A stretch of DNA of 17,595 nucleotides, from assembly GCA_946629475.1 (NCBI GenBank), contig CAMOXX010000028.1, positions 1 to 17,595 of the forward strand, given 5' to 3'. Positions 15,356-17,595 of the stretch are shown one piece after another; the stretch's first letter is position 1, and each line of letters starts with the position of its first letter. The position numbers and the translations under genes are program-made. The notes beneath the pieces were generated by a model. The model was not told the origin of the DNA and searched no databases. It saw only the letters and a program-made list of their open reading frames with translations. The stretch is from an uncultured Blautia sp. Lineage in GTDB: Bacteria; Bacillota; Clostridia; Lachnospirales; Lachnospiraceae.

Positions 15356-16634
15356 ATGAATACACTTCCTTTCCTCCGCAGATGGTGCGGACAACGCGGC
15401 CTTTTACTTTTCTTCCATGAAATGGTGTATTGCGCCCTTTGGACGCAAAGGAATTCCTGTCGATCGTGTACTCTGCTTCGGGATCCACAATCACGATGTC
15501 CGCAGGACGGCCTTCCTTTAATACTCCGCAGGACAGCCCGAGGATCCGGGCAGGATTCCGGCTCATTCTTTCAACAAGCTGGGTCAGAGTGAGCACCCCG
15601 GTCAGAACCAGCTCTGTATAAATCAGGGAAAAGCTCGTCTCAAGCCCGACAATGCCGAACGCGGCATTCCTCATGGAGCCCGCTTTATCCTTGCGGGTAT
15701 GAGGGGCATGATCCGTGCTGATTACCGGTATGCTTCCGTCCGCCAGTGCTTCCCGCAGGGCTTTGACATCGGCAGGAGTCCGGAGCGGCGGGTTCATTTT
15801 GTAGTCAGGAGCATCCCTGGGGATGTCGTCCGATGTCAGAATCAGGTGGTGGGGGCACACTTCCGCTGTGACGCCGGTAATTCCCTCCCTTTTCAGCATC
15901 TGGAGCAGCCGCGCGCAGCCCTCTGTCGAAACATGGCAGAGATGGATCCTCGCTCCCGTGTCCTTTGCCAGCATGATGTCCCTTGCGGAAATGGTGTCCT
16001 CCGTTGCGTTCGGGATTCCCGGAAGATTCAGCCTTTCCGCATTGGCATCGTCATTCATGCATCCGTCCCCGCGGATGCTGATATCCTCACAATGGTCGAG
16101 AATCAGAAGATTCTCTTTTGCAGCTGCAAGCATAGCCTGACGCAGAACGGATGCGTCCATCACGGACTTTCCGTCCTCGGACAGAGCGATTGCTCCTGCG
16201 GCTGCCATGCCGCTGATATCCGATACCTGCTTTCCTTTTTCGCCAACAGTCATAGCCCCGGCCTGATAAACGTGAACCGAAGCGACCTGCTCCGCCTTGT
16301 GGATCACATAAGCCAGGCGGTCCGGAGAATCAACGGTCGGACTTGTGTTCGGCATGGCGACGACGGTTGTGACCCCTCCGCGGGCAGCTGCCTTCGTGCC
16401 GGTTTCAATGTCCTCTTTTTCTGTCTGTCCGGGATCCCTGAGATGGACATGCATGTCCACAAACCCAGGCATCACCAGCAGTCCCTCCGCGTCAATCACG
16501 GTATCCTGCCGGTTCTGCTGTTCTATATTCTCCCGGATGGAAGATATTACCCCATCCTTCACATAGATATCCATGATGCGGTCCGTTTTTGTCTCCGCGT
16601 CAATCACTCTTCCGTTTTTTATCAGAATGCCCAT
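15336..16634 (-). CDS. pyrC: Dihydroorotase, class I (zinc amidohydrolase)
   Basis: Cyclises carbamoyl-aspartate to dihydroorotate. It has 432 residues. The metal centre residues are His62 and His64 in MHVHLRDPG, Asp154 in SEDG, His181 in LDHCED, His234 in CHVSTEG and Asp308 in STDHAPH. Asp154 occupies the position seen in Bacillus-type class I enzymes, which lack the carboxylated lysine of class II. The C-terminal beta segment returns to complete the urease-like sandwich. GGAGGC lies 8 bases before the ATG. It is the first gene of the group pyrC-pyrF-pyrK-pyrD-pyrE; pyrB and carAB are absent from the window. Confidence 0.97.
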   Translation of the reverse strand: MGILIKNGRVIDAETKTDRIMDIYVKDGVISSIRENIEQQNRQDTVIDAEGLLVMPGFVDMHVHLRDPGQTEKEDIETGTKAAARGGVTTVVAMPNTSPTVDSPDRLAYVIHKAEQVASVHVYQAGAMTVGEKGKQVSDISGMAAAGAIALSEDGKSVMDASVLRQAMLAAAKENLLILDHCEDISIRGDGCMNDDANAERLNLPGIPNATEDTISARDIMLAKDTGARIHLCHVSTEGCARLLQMLKREGITGVTAEVCPHHLILTSDDIPRDAPDYKMNPPLRTPADVKALREALADGSIPVISTDHAPHTRKDKAGSMRNAAFGIVGLETSFSLIYTELVLTGVLTLTQLVERMSRNPARILGLSCGVLKEGRPADIVIVDPEAEYTIDRNSFASKGRNTPFHGRKVKGRVVRTICGGKEVYSYDKQTD

Positions 16635-16682
16635 GTTCTCTGCCTCCGTCCATATCTGTTCCCAGACTGCTTATCTTTTTCC

Positions 16683-16711
16683 ATCATACACGAAAATACC
16701 CCTTTTATAAA
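16683..16711 (-). promoter_or_regulatory. Candidate promoter of the pyr group
   Basis: On the minus strand TTTATA (16711-16706), 17 bases, then TATGAT (16688-16683). Transcription would start near 16676, leaving a leader of about 40 bases before pyrC. That leader is too short for a PyrR-type antiterminator/terminator pair, and no terminator hairpin is present in it. Confidence 0.5.
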
Positions 16712-16735
16712 GACCCATTTATTTTTCTTTTTATC

Positions 16736-16764
16736 TTGACATTTCATACATCGGGTTATATAAT
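16736..16764 (+). promoter_or_regulatory. Consensus sigma-A promoter P1 of the cold-shock gene
   Basis: TTGACA (16736-16741), 17 bases, TATAAT (16759-16764), a perfect consensus promoter. It gives a transcript start near 16771 and a leader of about 140 bases before the ATG at 16912. Confidence 0.85.
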
Positions 16765-16798
16765 CAATGCATATAAAGACAATTTGGTAGATTATTTG

Positions 16799-16834
16799 AT
16801 GTAAATCATTGGTTTTTAGAGATTATATTTACAT
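16799..16834 (+). promoter_or_regulatory. Inverted repeat in the cold-shock leader
   Basis: ATGTAAAT (16799-16806) is the exact reverse complement of ATTTACAT (16827-16834), separated by 20 bases. In RNA from P1 it could form an AT-rich 8-base-pair hairpin, weak at normal growth temperature and more stable in the cold. As DNA it overlaps the -35 of P2 and could bind a dimeric regulator. Either reading is inference. Confidence 0.4.
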
Positions 16835-16842
16835 GATATAAT
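16815..16842 (+). promoter_or_regulatory. Candidate second promoter P2 of the cold-shock gene
   Basis: TTTAGA (16815-16820), 16 bases, TATAAT (16837-16842). It would start transcription near 16849 with a leader of about 63 bases. The -10 is perfect; the -35 matches 4 of 6. Confidence 0.45.
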
Positions 16843-16911
16843 CAATAAAAGCTGGTGGTTTTTTACATGTCTGGGTATTCTGCCATCAAATCACATCTGG
16901 AGGTATCAAAT

Positions 16912-17112
16912 ATGAATAAGGGAACTGTAAAATGGTTTAATGCAGAAAAAGGTTATGGCTTTATTACAGGTGAAGACGGACAGGATGTTTTTGTTCATTT
17001 TTCTGCAATCAACGGTGAAGGTTTCAAGTCTCTGGACGAGGGACAGCAGGTAACATATGATCTGTCTGAGGGTGCCCGCGGAATGCAGGCTGCCAACGTC
17101 ACTAAGCTTTAA
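16912..17112 (+). CDS. Cold-shock protein, CspA family
   Basis: 66 residues, the standard size of a single cold-shock domain. MNKGTVKWFNAEKGYGFITG holds the RNP1-type motif (KGYGFI) and DVFVHFSAI the RNP2-type motif. It is a five-stranded barrel that binds single-stranded RNA and DNA and acts as an RNA chaperone. The ATG at 16912 is preceded by GGAGG (16899-16903) at an 8-base spacing. The frame extends upstream to alternative starts at 16855 (GTG) and 16867 (ATG), but those 15-19 extra residues are unlike the family and lack a ribosome site. The long AT-rich leader with tandem promoters resembles cold-inducible csp genes. I leave the symbol blank because the cspA/B/C/D paralogue cannot be told apart here. 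Confidence 0.97.
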   Translation: MNKGTVKWFNAEKGYGFITGEDGQDVFVHFSAINGEGFKSLDEGQQVTYDLSEGARGMQAANVTKL

Positions 17113-17157
17113 TTCCGGATATATTCATGCGTCGTCTTCGTTACTAAATCGCATGTT

Positions 17158-17191
17158 AAAAGCGGCCTGCTGTTAAGCAGACCGCTTTTTT
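17158..17191 (+). terminator. Intrinsic terminator of the cold-shock gene
   Basis: AAAAGCGG (17158-17165) and CTGC (17167-17170) pair with GCAG (17177-17180) and CCGC plus T-run (17182-17191). There is one C-A mismatch and a 6-base loop (TGTTAA), ending in six T's. The hairpin also lies directly behind the convergent gene ending at 17190. In that direction the T-run is only four, so it may serve both genes weakly. Confidence 0.85.
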
Positions 17192-17450
17192 ATTCCTCAA
17201 TCATATCATTCAGCGATGTGGAAAAGTCGTCCAGCGCGGTAATATTGACATCTGTCGTAACGTAGCTGTTCTCTTCGTCCCCTTTGTCAGTCACTTTATT
17301 GTAAACAGAAAAGCATACCCATCCAGCAGCAAGAATCGCAATTGCGGATACCGCAATCTGTTCGATTCTGCGCATTCTTTTCTCTTTTTTGATAATCTTG
17401 CTGCGGTTTGCTTTTTCTTCTTTATACAAGTCTACTTTTTTCTGGCTCAT
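17190..17450 (-). CDS. Small single-pass membrane protein, unknown function
   Basis: 86 residues from the ATG at 17450. A highly basic, Lys-rich N-terminus (MSQKKVDLYKEEKANRSKII) is followed by one hydrophobic segment at about 30-51 and an acidic C-terminal part ending NDMIEE. The positive-inside rule predicts a cytoplasmic N-terminus and a tail outside the membrane, or an uncleaved signal anchor. An AAGGAG site lies 10 bases before this ATG. A TTG two codons upstream (17456) is only 4 bases from it and is an alternative start giving 88 residues. I recognise no family. The TM-plus-basic-N-terminus layout resembles many small divisome or envelope-associated proteins, but that is only a resemblance. 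Confidence 0.75.
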   Translation of the reverse strand: MSQKKVDLYKEEKANRSKIIKKEKRMRRIEQIAVSAIAILAAGWVCFSVYNKVTDKGDEENSYVTTDVNITALDDFSTSLNDMIEE

Positions 17451-17539
17451 TTCCAAGTATCTCCTTTACCTTCAATCTCGATCGATGGTAAGAAATAAAG
17501 CAGCCGGTATTTCCGGTCCCTGATCATACCATACGAAGC

Positions 17540-17548
17540 ATTATAGCA
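17540..17548 (-). promoter_or_regulatory. Extended -10 promoter of the small membrane protein gene
   Basis: On the minus strand TGC (17548-17546) immediately precedes TATAAT (17545-17540), an extended -10 element. No good -35 is seen 16-18 bases upstream, which is common for this promoter type. The start site would be near 17533, about 80 bases before the ATG. I see nothing further between this element and the right edge. Confidence 0.55.
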
Positions 17549-17595
17549 CAGGATTCTCCAAAAGGAAAGAGAAAATAACCGGTCTTTGATGCGAT

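Larger units (their letters stand above)
16758..16846 (+). repeat. Direct repeat ATATAATCAAT, two copies
   Basis: The 11-base sequence ATATAATCAAT occurs at 16758-16768 and 16836-16846, 78 bases apart. Each copy contains a TATAAT with the same downstream context. They mark the -10 regions of P1 and the candidate P2 and may reflect duplication of a promoter segment. Confidence 0.6.

Noticed and set aside
15699..16739. 346-codon rightward open frame over pyrC
   Set aside because: It lies entirely antisense to pyrC and its promoter region, has no ribosome site or family pattern, and its Cys/His/Arg-rich composition is what the complement of a coding frame with this codon use gives.
17492..17516. 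CCGG-TATTT-CCGG hairpin upstream of the small membrane protein gene
   Set aside because: Only four base pairs from a self-complementary tetramer, with no T-run; probably chance.
1..17595. Search for CRISPR arrays, insertion sequences, att sites, toxin-antitoxin pairs or a defence island
   Set aside because: No regularly spaced repeats, transposase, integrase or toxin-like genes were found. The window is a housekeeping region.

Overview
The window looks like a stretch of a Firmicutes chromosome, most likely Lachnospiraceae (Clostridium cluster XIVa). Supporting signs are clear AGGAGG-type ribosome binding sites, sigma-A promoters of the TTGACA-17-TATAAT type, a class 1B dihydroorotate dehydrogenase (PyrD with PyrK), a clpC/radA neighbourhood, and small membrane proteins of a kind I associate with Lachnospiraceae. 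This placement is inferred from gene content and style, not from a database search. Almost everything is housekeeping. I found no CRISPR array, insertion sequence, phage gene or obvious new defence system.

Layout, left to right. (1) 1-94: the first 31 codons of a leftward gene resembling the start of MBOAT-family O-acyltransferases, with its own promoter at 141-169. (2) 240-426: a rightward tRNA-Ser(CGA) with a strong promoter and a terminator hairpin that can also serve radA arriving from the other side. (3) 433-5928, all leftward: sseB-like gene, a YtrA-type GntR regulator, clpC, a small unknown gene and radA. (4) 5946-9392, leftward: purE-purM-purN-purD, four steps of de novo purine synthesis, tightly packed. 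(5) 9426-11462: a long M29-type metallo-aminopeptidase with an extra N-terminal region of about 230 residues. (6) 11517-11993: two small membrane protein genes, one of only 50 codons. (7) 12008-16634: pyrC-pyrF-pyrK-pyrD-pyrE, from carbamoyl-aspartate to UMP (aspartate carbamoyltransferase and carbamoyl-phosphate synthase are absent). (8) 16736-17191, rightward: a cold-shock protein gene with a long AT-rich leader, two candidate promoters and a terminator. (9) 17190-17450, leftward: a small single-pass membrane protein with its own extended -10 promoter.

From pyrC to radA, fifteen further genes plus pyrC itself all run leftward with short gaps, several 4-base ATGA overlaps, and no hairpin-plus-T-tract terminator that I could see until 385-426. 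They may be co-transcribed or read from several internal promoters. Only a promoter before pyrC and a weaker one before pyrE were recognisable. PyrC, PyrK/PyrD, PyrE and PyrF make UMP. PurD, PurN, PurM and PurE work on the path to IMP, but purF, purL, purC, purK, purB and purH are not here. ClpC and RadA handle protein quality control and recombination, as in the Bacillus clpC-radA region, but no ctsR, mcsA, mcsB or CtsR operator is present.
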